Assembly: GCA_963804245.1 (NCBI GenBank)
Contig: CAWDPQ010000003.1
Location: 124,001 to 188,000 of the forward strand
From: CAWDPQ01 sp963804245
GTDB lineage: Bacteria; Acidobacteriota; Vicinamibacteria; Vicinamibacterales; 2-12-FULL-66-21
Direction of reading: 5' to 3'
Length of the DNA stretch: 64,000 bases
In this document: positions 1-10,057 of the stretch, piece by piece
Numbering within the stretch: the first letter of the stretch is position 1
How the letters are laid out: every line of letters begins with the position of its first letter
The notes under the pieces: generated by a model
What the model saw: the letters and a program-made list of their open reading frames with translations, nothing else
Told to the model about the DNA's origin: nothing
The model's database searches: none
Translations under genes and position numbers: made by a program

Positions 1-1437
1 GCCGCGCTTGCGGTCAAAAAGCTGATGGAGCGGGAAAAACTGCCCGGCACGATTCGCATCTGGCCGGGAACCGCGGAAGAGCTGGTCGGGACGAAGGCGT
101 ATTACGTCCGCGACGGATTTTTCAAAGATGTCGACGTCGCGCTGTTCACGCACGTGGGCAACGATCTCAACGTCTCATGGGGTGATCGCGAGGGTACCGG
201 GCTCGTGTCCGTCGAGTACACATTTCGCGGGCAGACGGCGCACTCCGCCGGCGCGCCGTGGCGAGGACACAGCGCGCTCGATGCCGTCGAACTGATGAAC
301 ATCGGCTGGAACTACCGTCGCGAGCACCTGCCGCTGGAGCACCGATCCCACTACGTCGTCACCAACGGCGGCGACCAGCCGAACGTCGTCCCACGCACGG
401 CATCGGTCTGGTACTACTTCCGGCAGACGACGTATCCGAAAATCAAGGAGTTGTGGGAGCTTGGCGATACCATGGCTCGCGGTGCGGCGATGATGACCAG
501 CACCGAGCTGATGCCCGTGCGTGTGCTCGGTACGGCGTGGCCGCAGCACTTCAACAAAGCGGTCGCGGAAGCGACGTGGGCCAACATCAAGAAAGTGGGA
601 ATGCCTCAGTGGAGCGAGGCGGACCAGACGCTGGCGAAGGCGTTGCAGAAGGAGCTGGGCAGCCGCGAACAGGGGCTGAGCGTGAAAATCGGCGATCAAG
701 TTGGCGGACCGGTGGTCGAGAATCGCGGCGGCGGCTCGGACGACATCGGCGACATATCCTGGAACGTGCCGACGGTCACGCTCCGTTTTCCTTCGAACAT
801 CCCCGGCCTGCCCGGCCACAACTGGGCCAACGCCATCGCGATGGCGACCCCTATCGCGCACAAGGGCGCGACGGCCGGCGCCAAGGTGCAGGCGATGACG
901 ATGATCGACCTGGTGACGAAGCCGACGCTCGTGCAGCAGGCGTGGGACTACTTCCGCGACGTTCAGACCAAGTCCATGAAGTACGAGCCGCTCATCCGGC
1001 CGCAGGACAAGCCTGCCATCGACTTGAACCGAGCGACGATGGAGAAGTACCGCGGCGAGATGCGGAAGTACTACTACGATCCATCACGCTACAAGACCTA
1101 TCTCGAGCAGCTCGGCATCGACTATCCGACGGTTAAAAAAGATACGAAGACGAAGGAAGCGGTTCCTTTCTCCTATCGTCATCACCTGATGTCCTTCTCC
1201 TTCCTGGCGGCAGCTGTCCGTAATGGCTGCCCAAAGCCGTCCGGCGCGCGGCATGCGCGATTTTCTGCCGGCCGACGTTCGCCGACGGCGCTACGTGATC
1301 GCGGTGGTGGAGGACGTGTACCAGCGTTACGGATTCGAACCGCTGGAGACACCAGCACTCGAGAACATCGAGACCCTGACGGGCAAGTACGGGGAAGAGG
1401 GCGCGAAGCTCATTTTCAAAGTGCTGCGCCGCGGTGA
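1..1437 (+). CDS. M20 family metallopeptidase, AbgB-like amidohydrolase (5' end outside window)
   Basis: The reading frame is open from base 1, so the N-terminus, including the first metal ligands, is missing. The visible part has the M20 dimerisation (lid) domain at about residues 60-180 (FRGQTAHSAG, then GGDQPNVVPRTASVWYYFR) and the C-terminal catalytic part with GGGSDDIGDISW near residue 243 and PGHNWANA near 274. This arrangement is typical of p-aminobenzoyl-glutamate hydrolase subunit B (AbgB)-like peptidases, which cleave an amide bond using two metal ions. The exact substrate cannot be read from the sequence. The recognisable protein ends near LGIDYPTVKK (about base 1140); the open frame then continues for about 300 bases and overlaps hisS by 215 bases, giving a tail of no recognisable character. 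A lost stop or a base error near 1130-1140 is likely. Confidence 0.8.
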   Translation, partial: AALAVKKLMEREKLPGTIRIWPGTAEELVGTKAYYVRDGFFKDVDVALFTHVGNDLNVSWGDREGTGLVSVEYTFRGQTAHSAGAPWRGHSALDAVELMNIGWNYRREHLPLEHRSHYVVTNGGDQPNVVPRTASVWYYFRQTTYPKIKELWELGDTMARGAAMMTSTELMPVRVLGTAWPQHFNKAVAEATWANIKKVGMPQWSEADQTLAKALQKELGSREQGLSVKIGDQVGGPVVENRGGGSDDIGDISWNVPTVTLRFPSNIPGLPGHNWANAIAMATPIAHKGATAGAKVQAMTMIDLVTKPTLVQQAWDYFRDVQTKSMKYEPLIRPQDKPAIDLNRATMEKYRGEMRKYYYDPSRYKTYLEQLGIDYPTVKKDTKTKEAVPFSYRHHLMSFSFLAAAVRNGCPKPSGARHARFSAGRRSPTALRDRGGGGRVPALRIRTAGDTSTREHRDPDGQVRGRGREAHFQSAAPR

Positions 1438-2590
1438 GCACGAATCGTCGGGCGAAACCGATCTCGCGCTTCGCTACGACCTGACCGTGCCTCTCGCGCG
1501 CGTGGTGGCGGAACATCGCGGCAAGCTTTCGAGGTTCTTCAAGCGCTATCAGATTCAGCCGGTGTGGCGTGCCGATCGTCCCGCGCGCGGACGATTCCGC
1601 GAGTTCTATCAGTGCGACGTCGATGCCATTGGCTCCCGTTCCGCGGTCGTCGAGGTCGAGCTGCTCGCCGCGTGCTCGGATGTTCTGCGCCGCCTCGGCT
1701 TCACTGACTTCGTCCTGCGGGTGAACCACCGTCAGCTGCTCACTGGCTTGCTCGACGCATGCGGCGTCCCCGAACCTCTACACGGCCCGGCGCTCGTGGC
1801 GCTGGACAAGATGGACAAGGTGGGTGCGGAGGGCGTGCAGCGAGAGCTGACGGCGCGCGGAGTCGAAGACGCGTCCGGCAAGCGACTGCTCGAGCTGTTT
1901 GCTGGAGGAGCGACCGTCGATCGCCTGGAGGCTGCGGTCGGCGATCGGCCCGCCGCGCGGTCGGCGCTGGGCGAGCTGTGCCGAATCATGGATCTGGCAT
2001 CAGCCACGAGCGCCGCATCGCACGTCAAGCTCGATCCGAGCCTGGCCCGCGGCCTCTCGTACTACACGGGTGCAATCATGGAGGCGACCGTTCCCGATCT
2101 GGCCGGCAGTCTCGGCGGCGGTGGACGGTACGATGGTTTGATTGGCATGTTCAGCGGCGAAGACATTCCGGCCTGCGGCTTTTCGCTCGGGCTGGAGCGC
2201 ATCCTCGTGGTCATGGGAGAGCGCAACATGTTTCCGCCCGACGTCGACGCGCCGGCGGCCAACGTGCTGGTGACGCTCTTCGACGACGAAGCGATTCCCG
2301 ACGCGCTGCGGCTAGCCAGTGAATTGCGAGATGCCGGCTATCGAGTGGACGTGTATCCGGAACCGGACAAATTGGGCAAGCAGTTCAAATACGCGGCAAC
2401 GAGCGGCGTGGCATACGTGGCGATTGTCGGCGCCGACGAGCGTGCGCAAGGTGTCGTAACGGTCAAGGACATGAGAATCGGCACACAGACTCAGGTTCCG
2501 CGGGCCAACGTCGCCAGCGCGCTGTCGACCGCGCCCGTCCCTGAAGTCGACGACGCCCGCCCTGAAGGGCGGGCCTACGGCGGCGACTAA
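1223..2590 (+). CDS. hisS: Histidyl-tRNA synthetase
   Basis: Class II aminoacyl-tRNA synthetase that charges tRNA-His in the cytoplasm. The 455-residue length fits the bacterial family. Visible signatures are GMRDFLPADV at the N-terminus, the motif 2 region with RFREFYQCDVD, the histidine-binding motif RGLSYYTG near residue 275, GGGRYDGL near 300 and motif 3 GFSLGLERI, followed by an anticodon-binding domain (about 345-435). The ATG at 1223 is used; an ATG at 1253 (MRDFLP) is a possible alternative. The last residues (ARPEGRAYGGD) are encoded by a palindromic repeat that has entered the 3' end of the gene. aspS follows after a short tandem repeat, so the two synthetases are probably co-transcribed. 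Confidence 0.97.
   Translation: MAAQSRPARGMRDFLPADVRRRRYVIAVVEDVYQRYGFEPLETPALENIETLTGKYGEEGAKLIFKVLRRGEHESSGETDLALRYDLTVPLARVVAEHRGKLSRFFKRYQIQPVWRADRPARGRFREFYQCDVDAIGSRSAVVEVELLAACSDVLRRLGFTDFVLRVNHRQLLTGLLDACGVPEPLHGPALVALDKMDKVGAEGVQRELTARGVEDASGKRLLELFAGGATVDRLEAAVGDRPAARSALGELCRIMDLASATSAASHVKLDPSLARGLSYYTGAIMEATVPDLAGSLGGGGRYDGLIGMFSGEDIPACGFSLGLERILVVMGERNMFPPDVDAPAANVLVTLFDDEAIPDALRLASELRDAGYRVDVYPEPDKLGKQFKYAATSGVAYVAIVGADERAQGVVTVKDMRIGTQTQVPRANVASALSTAPVPEVDDARPEGRAYGGD
2555..2574. repeat. REP-like palindrome inside the 3' end of hisS
   Basis: A perfect 8-bp stem, GCCCGCCC / GGGCGGGC, closes a TGAA loop. It lies in frame within hisS and encodes the last residues of the protein. 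The same design (GC-rich stem with a 4-base TGAA, TAAA or TTCA loop) recurs between genes elsewhere in the window. Confidence 0.7.
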
Positions 2591-2634
2591 CGACTCGACG
2601 ACTAACGACTAACGACTAACGACTGAACGACTGA
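2584..2634 (+). repeat. Heptameric tandem repeat (CGACTAA) between hisS and aspS
   Basis: The heptamer CGACTAA occurs at 2584-2590, 2599-2605, 2606-2612 and 2613-2619, followed by CGACTGA at 2620-2626 and 2628-2634. The first copy contains the hisS stop codon, and the array fills the hisS-aspS gap up to the aspS ATG at 2637. No ordinary ribosome-binding site is visible in front of aspS, so the repeat occupies the place where one is expected. Confidence 0.75.
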
Positions 2635-2636
2635 CA

Positions 2637-4415
<1,779 letters not shown>

Positions 4416-4492
4416 ACGGGCAGGCGGTGTGGTAGTCTGTGGCTGCGACCCCGTGTTTTGAAGGAGCGACTTCCATACCTCCCGCGACAATT

Positions 4493-5440
4493 ATGCGCAA
4501 GATCGCGCTCCCAGATCAGGGCGCGGAAACCCTGTTCGGCACGTACGACGAAAACCTCAAACACCTCGAGTCGCTCTTCAACGTCCGGATCCGGACCAGC
4601 GGACAGGAGCTGGTCGTTGAGGGTGACGCCTCCGATGTCGCCCGCGCCGAGCGCGTCCTCGACCAGCTGTCGTCGCTGATGCGCGGCGGCTACAGGCTCG
4701 GCAAGGGAGATGTCCGCACGGCCTCGCAGCTCGTGGCGCAGGACGACACGGTCGACCTGTCGGACTACTTCCTCAAGTCGACGAGGACCTCAGGCAAGCG
4801 CCAGGTCCTTCCGAAGAGCCTCAACCAGCGCCGCTATCTCGATGCCATCGAGGCGTACGACATCGTCTTCGGCATCGGCCCGGCGGGAACCGGCAAGACG
4901 TACCTGGCCATGGCGCAGGCCGTCTCGTTCCTGCTCGCGAAGAAAGTGAACCGCATCATCCTGGCGCGGCCGGCGGTGGAGGCGGGAGAAAAGCTCGGCT
5001 TCCTGCCGGGTGACCTGCAGGAGAAGGTGAATCCCTATCTGCGTCCGCTGTACGACGCGCTCTACGACATGCTCGACGTCGAGCGCGCGGAACGGCTGGT
5101 CGAGCGCGGCACGATTGAAGTGGCGCCGATTGCCTTCATGCGCGGGCGCACGCTGAACGACGCCTTCGTCATTCTCGACGAGGCGCAGAACACCACGTCG
5201 GAGCAGATGAAGATGTTCCTGACCCGCCTCGGCTTCGGATCGAAGGCGGTGATAACCGGAGACATCACGCAGATCGACCTGCCGACCGGCCGCACGTCCG
5301 GACTGGTCGAAGCGATGAAGGTTGTCGGCCGGATCGAGGGCATCGCGTTCATTCACTTCGACGAAAAAGACGTCGTGCGGCACCAGCTGGTGCAGCAGAT
5401 TGTCAAGGCGTACGAATCGTACGGTGGATCCCGACAGTAG
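4493..5440 (+). CDS. phoH: PhoH family P-loop ATPase
   Basis: PhoH-type ATPase of about 315 residues. A KH-like N-terminal segment is followed by the ATPase with Walker A GPAGTGKTYLAMAQA near residue 128 and Walker B VILDEAQNTT near 225. The family is a predicted RNA-associated helicase/ATPase that is almost always next to ybeY. The ATG at 4493 is chosen because MRKIALPDQGAETLFGTYDEN matches the usual family N-terminus. An in-frame GTG at 4439 would add 18 residues, and the AAGGAG at 4461-4466 is too far from 4493 to decide the point. The next gene, ybeY, starts 17 bases before this stop, which implies translational coupling. Confidence 0.93.
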   Translation: MRKIALPDQGAETLFGTYDENLKHLESLFNVRIRTSGQELVVEGDASDVARAERVLDQLSSLMRGGYRLGKGDVRTASQLVAQDDTVDLSDYFLKSTRTSGKRQVLPKSLNQRRYLDAIEAYDIVFGIGPAGTGKTYLAMAQAVSFLLAKKVNRIILARPAVEAGEKLGFLPGDLQEKVNPYLRPLYDALYDMLDVERAERLVERGTIEVAPIAFMRGRTLNDAFVILDEAQNTTSEQMKMFLTRLGFGSKAVITGDITQIDLPTGRTSGLVEAMKVVGRIEGIAFIHFDEKDVVRHQLVQQIVKAYESYGGSRQ

Positions 5441-5903
5441 CCGCTTCCTGGTGACGGTCACGGACGGTCGCGGCCGTCCGGTCCGGGATGAGGGCCTCGC
5501 TCGATGGGTGGCCGCAGTGGTCCCCGCGCGCCTGCGCGGGGAAGTGGCGATCGCCCTCGCCCCGGATGCACGAGTCCGCGCCCTCAATCGCCGGTATCGC
5601 CGCAAAGACAGCGCCACCGACGTGTTGTCGTTCCCATCCGGAACCGCGTCGCGATTTCTCGGCGACATCGTGATCGCCACCGGCGTCGCCAAACGTCAGG
5701 CCCGCGTGATGCGCCATGCCTATCGGACCGAGCTGCGGGTCCTGGCGCTTCACGGTTTACTGCACCTTCTCGGCTACGATCACGACGACCCGCGCGATCG
5801 CGGCCGCATGTCGAGAATCGAAGTCCGCCTGCGCCGCAAAGGCGGCCTGCCGGCGACGCTGATCGAGCGGAACAAAGCGGACGACCGGCGGAAGGTCCGA
5901 TGA
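5424..5903 (+). CDS. ybeY: Endoribonuclease YbeY (rRNA maturation factor)
   Basis: Metal-dependent endoribonuclease used in 16S rRNA 3' maturation and ribosome quality control. The zinc motif H-x3-H-x5-H is seen in HGLLHLLGYDHDD near residue 110, and NRRYRRKDSATDVLSFP is the conserved upstream block. The GTG at 5424 is the best start: it gives a 159-residue protein of normal size and overlaps the phoH end by 17 bases. Upstream extension in the same frame would only translate phoH out of frame. The stop overlaps the next ATG (ATGA at 5900), so phoH, ybeY, the CorC-type gene and era form one coupled run. Confidence 0.94.
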   Translation: MDPDSSRFLVTVTDGRGRPVRDEGLARWVAAVVPARLRGEVAIALAPDARVRALNRRYRRKDSATDVLSFPSGTASRFLGDIVIATGVAKRQARVMRHAYRTELRVLALHGLLHLLGYDHDDPRDRGRMSRIEVRLRRKGGLPATLIERNKADDRRKVR

Positions 5904-7168
5904 CCCCCGTCATCCTTTTCGTTCTCGCCCTCGCTGCCGTCTACGTCGGGACGATCGAGACGGCGTTCAGCGCGCTCATGCGCCTGTCGCTGCGGTTCAA
6001 CGCCGAGCGGGGCACGCGCGACGATCGGCTTGGCTTCTATCTCGACGATCCGATCCTCCTCTTCGTGCCTGCGCGCCTGCTCCTGGGGCTGATCTTCTCG
6101 CTGGCGACAATGTGCATCGCGATCCTGACCGGCGCAACCGGCCTGCAGTCGATCGGTTTGCTGCTGCTGTTCGTGGCGGTGTTCATTCTCGTCTGCGAAC
6201 ACGTGCTGCCGATGCTGCTCGTTCGCAACAACCCCGAGCGCGCGTTGCAACTGTTGCTGCCGCCGTTCGACGTGGCCGCCCGCTTCCTGCATCCATTGAC
6301 CGGCGGACTCGTGCGCCTGATCGATCAGGGACGCCGCGAACGTGAACGGCCGCCAACCACTGGCAGCGACACCTCGCAGGAGGAGGCGGGGGAGGTGGCG
6401 CACGCCTACCTCGAAGCCGGCGCCGAGCAGGGCCTGATCGAAGGGGATGAGCGCCGGCTGTTGCAGTCGATCGTCGACTTCGGCGGCACGCTCGTCCGCG
6501 AGGTGATGACGCCGCGCCCCGATATCGTCGCGATTCGCGAGGACGCGAAGATCGGCGATCTGCTCAACCTGTTTCGCGAGCAGGAGTACTCGCGCTTCCC
6601 GGTGTTCCGAGAGAATCTCGACAATATCGTCGGGTTCGTGTTCGTCAAGGACCTGATTCAGCTCATCGACCAGTCGATTCCCAACGACGCTCCGATCGAA
6701 CGACTGTTGCGGCCGGGCACGTTCGTGCCGGAAACGAAGCGGGTGCCCGAGCTGCTGAAGGAGTTTCAACGCAAACGCGTTCAGGTCGCAATCGTCGTCG
6801 ACGAATATGGCGGCACCGCCGGTCTCGTGACTATCGAAGATCTGCTCGAGCAGATCGTCGGCGATATCCGCGACGAGTACGACGTGGAGTCGGAGCCCAT
6901 CGTCGACGAAGGTACCGGTACTTACGTCTTCAGCGCGAAGGTGAGCATCGACGAGTTTCGCGAGCGCCTCGGTGTGGAAATTGAGGGAGATGGGTTCGAA
7001 ACGGTAGGCGGCTACGTCCTGGCCCGCGCCGGTCGCGTGCCGTCGGTCGGGGAGACGTTCGAGATCGACGGTCTGTTCGTCGAGGTGCTCGAAGCGGAAC
7101 GCCGGCGGATTCACAAGGTTCGCGTGCGGAAGGCCACACCCGCCCCCTCACCCGTTCACGAGGCCTGA
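5900..7168 (+). CDS. CorC/HlyC-type CNNM-CBS membrane protein
   Basis: About 422 residues with the standard architecture: an N-terminal membrane domain of the DUF21/CNNM type (about 1-150, hydrophobic segments around VILFVLALAAVYVGT, LLLGLIFSLATMCIAIL and GLLLLFVAVFILVCEHV), two CBS domains (about 190-320; VREVMTPRPDIVAI and VVDEYGGTAGLVTIEDLLEQIVGDI) and a C-terminal transporter-associated domain. The family is linked to magnesium/cobalt efflux or resistance, although many members are labelled hemolysins. The ATG at 5900 overlaps the ybeY stop; the end overlaps the era start in TGATG. The ybeY-corC-era order is common in bacteria. Confidence 0.93.
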   Translation: MTPVILFVLALAAVYVGTIETAFSALMRLSLRFNAERGTRDDRLGFYLDDPILLFVPARLLLGLIFSLATMCIAILTGATGLQSIGLLLLFVAVFILVCEHVLPMLLVRNNPERALQLLLPPFDVAARFLHPLTGGLVRLIDQGRRERERPPTTGSDTSQEEAGEVAHAYLEAGAEQGLIEGDERRLLQSIVDFGGTLVREVMTPRPDIVAIREDAKIGDLLNLFREQEYSRFPVFRENLDNIVGFVFVKDLIQLIDQSIPNDAPIERLLRPGTFVPETKRVPELLKEFQRKRVQVAIVVDEYGGTAGLVTIEDLLEQIVGDIRDEYDVESEPIVDEGTGTYVFSAKVSIDEFRERLGVEIEGDGFETVGGYVLARAGRVPSVGETFEIDGLFVEVLEAERRRIHKVRVRKATPAPSPVHEA

Positions 7169-8076
7169 TGGAAACCGACACGCGAAGGGCCGGTTACGCA
7201 TCTTTCATCGGCCGTCCGAACGCCGGCAAGTCAACCCTGCTGAACACGATCGTCGGCGCCAAGGTCGCTATTGTCTCGGACAAGCCGCAGACGACGCGGC
7301 AGCGCATCCTGGCGGCGAAGAACTACCCCGAGGGGCAGATTGTCTTCGTCGACACTCCTGGCATCCATCGTCCCTTGCATCGCCTCAACGTTCGCATGGT
7401 GGATGCGGCGGTCGAGACCCTCCGCGAAGTCGACGTGGTCGCGCTGGTGTTCGATGCCTCGACCAGGCCGGGACGCGGCGACGAGTATGTATCGGGATTG
7501 TTGAAGGACGTCAGTGCGCCCGTCGTGCTCGTGCTCAACAAGATCGATCTCGTTCCCAAAGCGAGACTGCTGCCGCTCATCGAGCGCGCTCGAACGTGGC
7601 ACGACTTCGTCGCCATCGTTCCGGTGTCGGCCTTGACCGGCGACGGCATCGATCGCCTGGAGCGGGAGCTCCTCGGGCACCTTCCCGAAGGTGAGGCGCT
7701 CTATCCCGAGGATTTCCTGACCGACCAGCCGGAGCGGTCGCTGGTGGCCGAGACCGTGCGAGAGAAGCTGCTGCGGCATACTCGCGCCGAGTTGCCGTTT
7801 TCGACCGCGGTGACCGTCGATACGTTCGACGAGGAGGATCGCGGGCGAATTCTCCGGTTGTATTGCACGATTTACGTCGAGCAGGAATCGCAAAAGGGTA
7901 TCGTGATCGGCCGCGGCGGCGAGATGCTGAAGCGGATCGGGACCGAGGCGCGGCAGGACCTGGAGGCGTTCTTCGAGACGAAGGTCTTCCTCGATTTGCG
8001 CGTCAAGGTCAATGCCGACTGGCGCGACAACGACCGGGTGCTGGATGATCTGGGTGTTCCGCGTACCGTCGCGTAG
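7168..8076 (+). CDS. era: GTPase Era
   Basis: Essential GTPase that binds 16S rRNA and helps 30S assembly. The 302 residues comprise a G domain (G1 GRPNAGKST at 9-17, G3 DTPG near 62, G4 NKID near 124, G5 SALTG near 152) and a C-terminal KH RNA-binding domain with KGIVIGRGGEMLKRIG near 243. Length and order are normal. The start codon shares a base with the preceding stop, indicating translational coupling with the CorC-type gene and, through it, with ybeY, another ribosome maturation factor. Confidence 0.97.
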   Translation: METDTRRAGYASFIGRPNAGKSTLLNTIVGAKVAIVSDKPQTTRQRILAAKNYPEGQIVFVDTPGIHRPLHRLNVRMVDAAVETLREVDVVALVFDASTRPGRGDEYVSGLLKDVSAPVVLVLNKIDLVPKARLLPLIERARTWHDFVAIVPVSALTGDGIDRLERELLGHLPEGEALYPEDFLTDQPERSLVAETVREKLLRHTRAELPFSTAVTVDTFDEEDRGRILRLYCTIYVEQESQKGIVIGRGGEMLKRIGTEARQDLEAFFETKVFLDLRVKVNADWRDNDRVLDDLGVPRTVA

Positions 8077-8124
8077 ACGGAAGTGGAAGAGGCGCTGCAA
8101 GACTCCCCCAGAATGGAGATGAAT

Positions 8125-8619
8125 GTGTTGATTAGTCGTGAGCTCGCGAAGGCATTCAACGAACAGATCGGGCATGAATTTGGCGCCAGCATGCAGTACG
8201 TCAGCATCGCCGCGCATTTCAGTCAGCGGCAGCTGAAGCTGCTCTCCAAGATCTTCTTCGACCAGGCAGACGAGGAAAAACAGCACGCCATGAAGTTCGT
8301 GCAGTACTTGCTCGATACGAAAGGCGGCCTGGCCATTCCGGCGATCCCGGCGCCCGCCGCCACGTTCGCGACCGCGGAAGACGCCGTGGGGGCGGCTCTC
8401 AAGTGGGAGCAGGAGGTCACCGGCCAGATCACCGCGCTCATGGATCTCGCGGTCAAGCAGAACGACTACCTCGCCCAGAGCTTCCTGCAGTGGTTCATCG
8501 ACGAGCAGCTCGAAGAAGTGGTCAAGATGGATCGCCTCTTGAGCGTCATCAAACAGTCCGGCGAGAAGAATCTCCTGATGGTCGAGGCCTACCTGATTCA
8601 CATCGAAAAGGCCGGGTAA
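8125..8619 (+). CDS. Ferritin-like iron storage protein
   Basis: Four-helix-bundle ferritin of the bacterial non-heme (Ftn) kind, about 164 residues, which oxidises and stores iron. Iron ligands are visible in NEQIGHEFGAS, in the E-x2-H pair of DEEKQHAMKF and in the helix with QWFIDEQLEEV. The GTG at 8125 is preferred because it has GGAG (8115-8118) six bases upstream and gives the usual family start (M)LISRELAKAFNEQ. ATG codons at 8113 and 8119 and a GTG at 8083 are in frame but overlap or lack the Shine-Dalgarno. The gene follows era after a short gap and precedes mgtE. Confidence 0.9.
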   Translation: MLISRELAKAFNEQIGHEFGASMQYVSIAAHFSQRQLKLLSKIFFDQADEEKQHAMKFVQYLLDTKGGLAIPAIPAPAATFATAEDAVGAALKWEQEVTGQITALMDLAVKQNDYLAQSFLQWFIDEQLEEVVKMDRLLSVIKQSGEKNLLMVEAYLIHIEKAG

Positions 8620-8648
8620 CGGGGCACGAACCCTGTGTTAAATTGAGC

Positions 8649-8676
8649 AGTTCGTCCTCGTCGTCAGGGACGAACT
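8649..8676 (+). other. Hairpin in the ferritin-mgtE gap
   Basis: A 9-bp inverted repeat, AGTTCGTCC (8649-8657) and GGACGAACT (8668-8676), sits six bases before the mgtE ATG. There is no T run after it, so it is not a standard intrinsic terminator for the ferritin gene. Its position would let it control access to the mgtE start. It does not resemble the known M-box magnesium riboswitch, which is far larger. Confidence 0.45.
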
Positions 8677-8682
8677 CTCCTC

Positions 8683-10056
8683 ATGCCTCAGCGCAAACTC
8701 GACGTCGTATTGGACTCCGTGAAGCGCCTGCTCCGCATGGGCGCCACGGCGAACCTCGTCAACCTGCTGCACAAGCAGCACCCGGCCGATCTCGCCCAGC
8801 TCTTTGCCGATCTCCCGGAGAAAGACCGGCAGTCGGCGTTTTCCCTGCTCGTCGAGCGCAACAGCCGCCTGGCGATGGAAGCGCTCAGCGAGATGGGGCC
8901 CGAGGCTGCGGCCTCCTTCCTCGCCGGACGGACGCCCGAAGAAGTCGTCAAGCTGACCCAGGAGCTGCCGTCAGACGATGCGGCGGCGATCATCGATCAC
9001 CTGCCGAAGGAGCTGTCGGTTTCGGTCCTCGAGCTGATTCAGAAGCGGCCGGCGGGCGGCGACGTCGGGGAGCTGCTCGAATACGCCGAGCGGACGGCCG
9101 GCCGCATCATGAATCCGAAAGTCTTCGCGCTTTCGGAGGACATCACCGCGGCGGAGGCGATCACGGCGCTCCAGGGATCGCGCGACGTGGAGATGGTGTT
9201 CTACCTCTACGTCATCGACGTTCGTCGCCACCTGGTCGGCGTCATCTCTCTTCGCCGTCTGCTGCTGGTGCCACCGGCGACGCCGCTGAAGCGGATCATG
9301 ACGACGGATCTGATCAGCGTCCGCGCCGACGTCAAGCAGGAGGAAGTGGCGCAACAGGTCGCCTCCTATAACCTGCTGGCGATCCCCGTTGTCGACGAAG
9401 AGAACAAGCTCGTCGGCGTCATTACGGTGGACGACGTCATCGACGTCATCAAGGACGAAGCGACCGAAGATGTCTATCGTCTGGCCGGCGTGGCCGGCGA
9501 CGATCGCGTATTCACCCCGCCCATGGAGTCGCTCCGCAAGCGGCTGCCGTGGCTGGTGATCAATCTGGGGACTGCGTTTCTCGCCGCATCGGTTGTCGGG
9601 ATCTTCGAGTCGACGATTGGCGTGGTCACTGCGCTGGCGGTCTTCATGCCGGTGGTGGCGGGTATGGGCGGCAACGCGGCAACGCAGACGCTTACCGTGA
9701 TTGTCCGCGGAATCGCGCTCGGCGAGCTGACCTGGGCCAACACCCGCAAGGCACTCTTCAAAGAGGCCGTCGTTGGAATCGGGAATGGCGTCGCGTGCGG
9801 CATAATCGGCGCGCTCGTGGTCTGGCTCTTCAAAGGCGATCCGGTGCTCGGCGGGATCCTGGCGCTCGCGATGCTGATCAACATGTTCATCGCGGCAACG
9901 GCCGGGACGGTGATCCCGCTGTCGCTGCGCGCGCTGAAGGTGGATCCGGCGCTGGGATCGGCGGTCTTCATTACGACCCTGACCGATGTGTTCGGCTTCC
10001 TCTCCTTCCTCGGTCTGGGTGCCCTCTTCCTGCGGTTCCTGCACAAAGCAGGGTAG
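8683..10056 (+). CDS. mgtE: Magnesium transporter MgtE
   Basis: Inner-membrane Mg2+ channel gated by cytosolic Mg2+. The 457 residues show the full family layout: an MgtE N domain of helical repeats (about 35-135, with LPSDDAAAIIDHLP), a CBS pair (about 140-265, with VVDEENKLVGVITVDDVIDVI), a linker helix and five transmembrane helices from about residue 290, including the conserved GMGGNAATQTLTVIVRG near 327. No Shine-Dalgarno is evident; a hairpin lies directly upstream of the ATG. The recO start follows the stop after one base, so the two genes are probably co-translated. Confidence 0.96.
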   Translation: MPQRKLDVVLDSVKRLLRMGATANLVNLLHKQHPADLAQLFADLPEKDRQSAFSLLVERNSRLAMEALSEMGPEAAASFLAGRTPEEVVKLTQELPSDDAAAIIDHLPKELSVSVLELIQKRPAGGDVGELLEYAERTAGRIMNPKVFALSEDITAAEAITALQGSRDVEMVFYLYVIDVRRHLVGVISLRRLLLVPPATPLKRIMTTDLISVRADVKQEEVAQQVASYNLLAIPVVDEENKLVGVITVDDVIDVIKDEATEDVYRLAGVAGDDRVFTPPMESLRKRLPWLVINLGTAFLAASVVGIFESTIGVVTALAVFMPVVAGMGGNAATQTLTVIVRGIALGELTWANTRKALFKEAVVGIGNGVACGIIGALVVWLFKGDPVLGGILALAMLINMFIAATAGTVIPLSLRALKVDPALGSAVFITTLTDVFGFLSFLGLGALFLRFLHKAG

Positions 10057-10057
10057 A

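Noticed and set aside
2584..2634. CRISPR array or attachment site at the CGACTAA repeats
   Set aside because: Units are 7 bp and adjacent, with no spacers, no cas genes and no integrase nearby.
5780..8601. Long minus-strand open frames of more than 400 codons opposite the CorC-type gene (5780-7114) and era/ferritin (7231-8601)
   Set aside because: They are antisense to clear conserved genes, rich in Arg/Asp/His from codon complementarity, and show no family motifs; typical shadows in GC-rich DNA.
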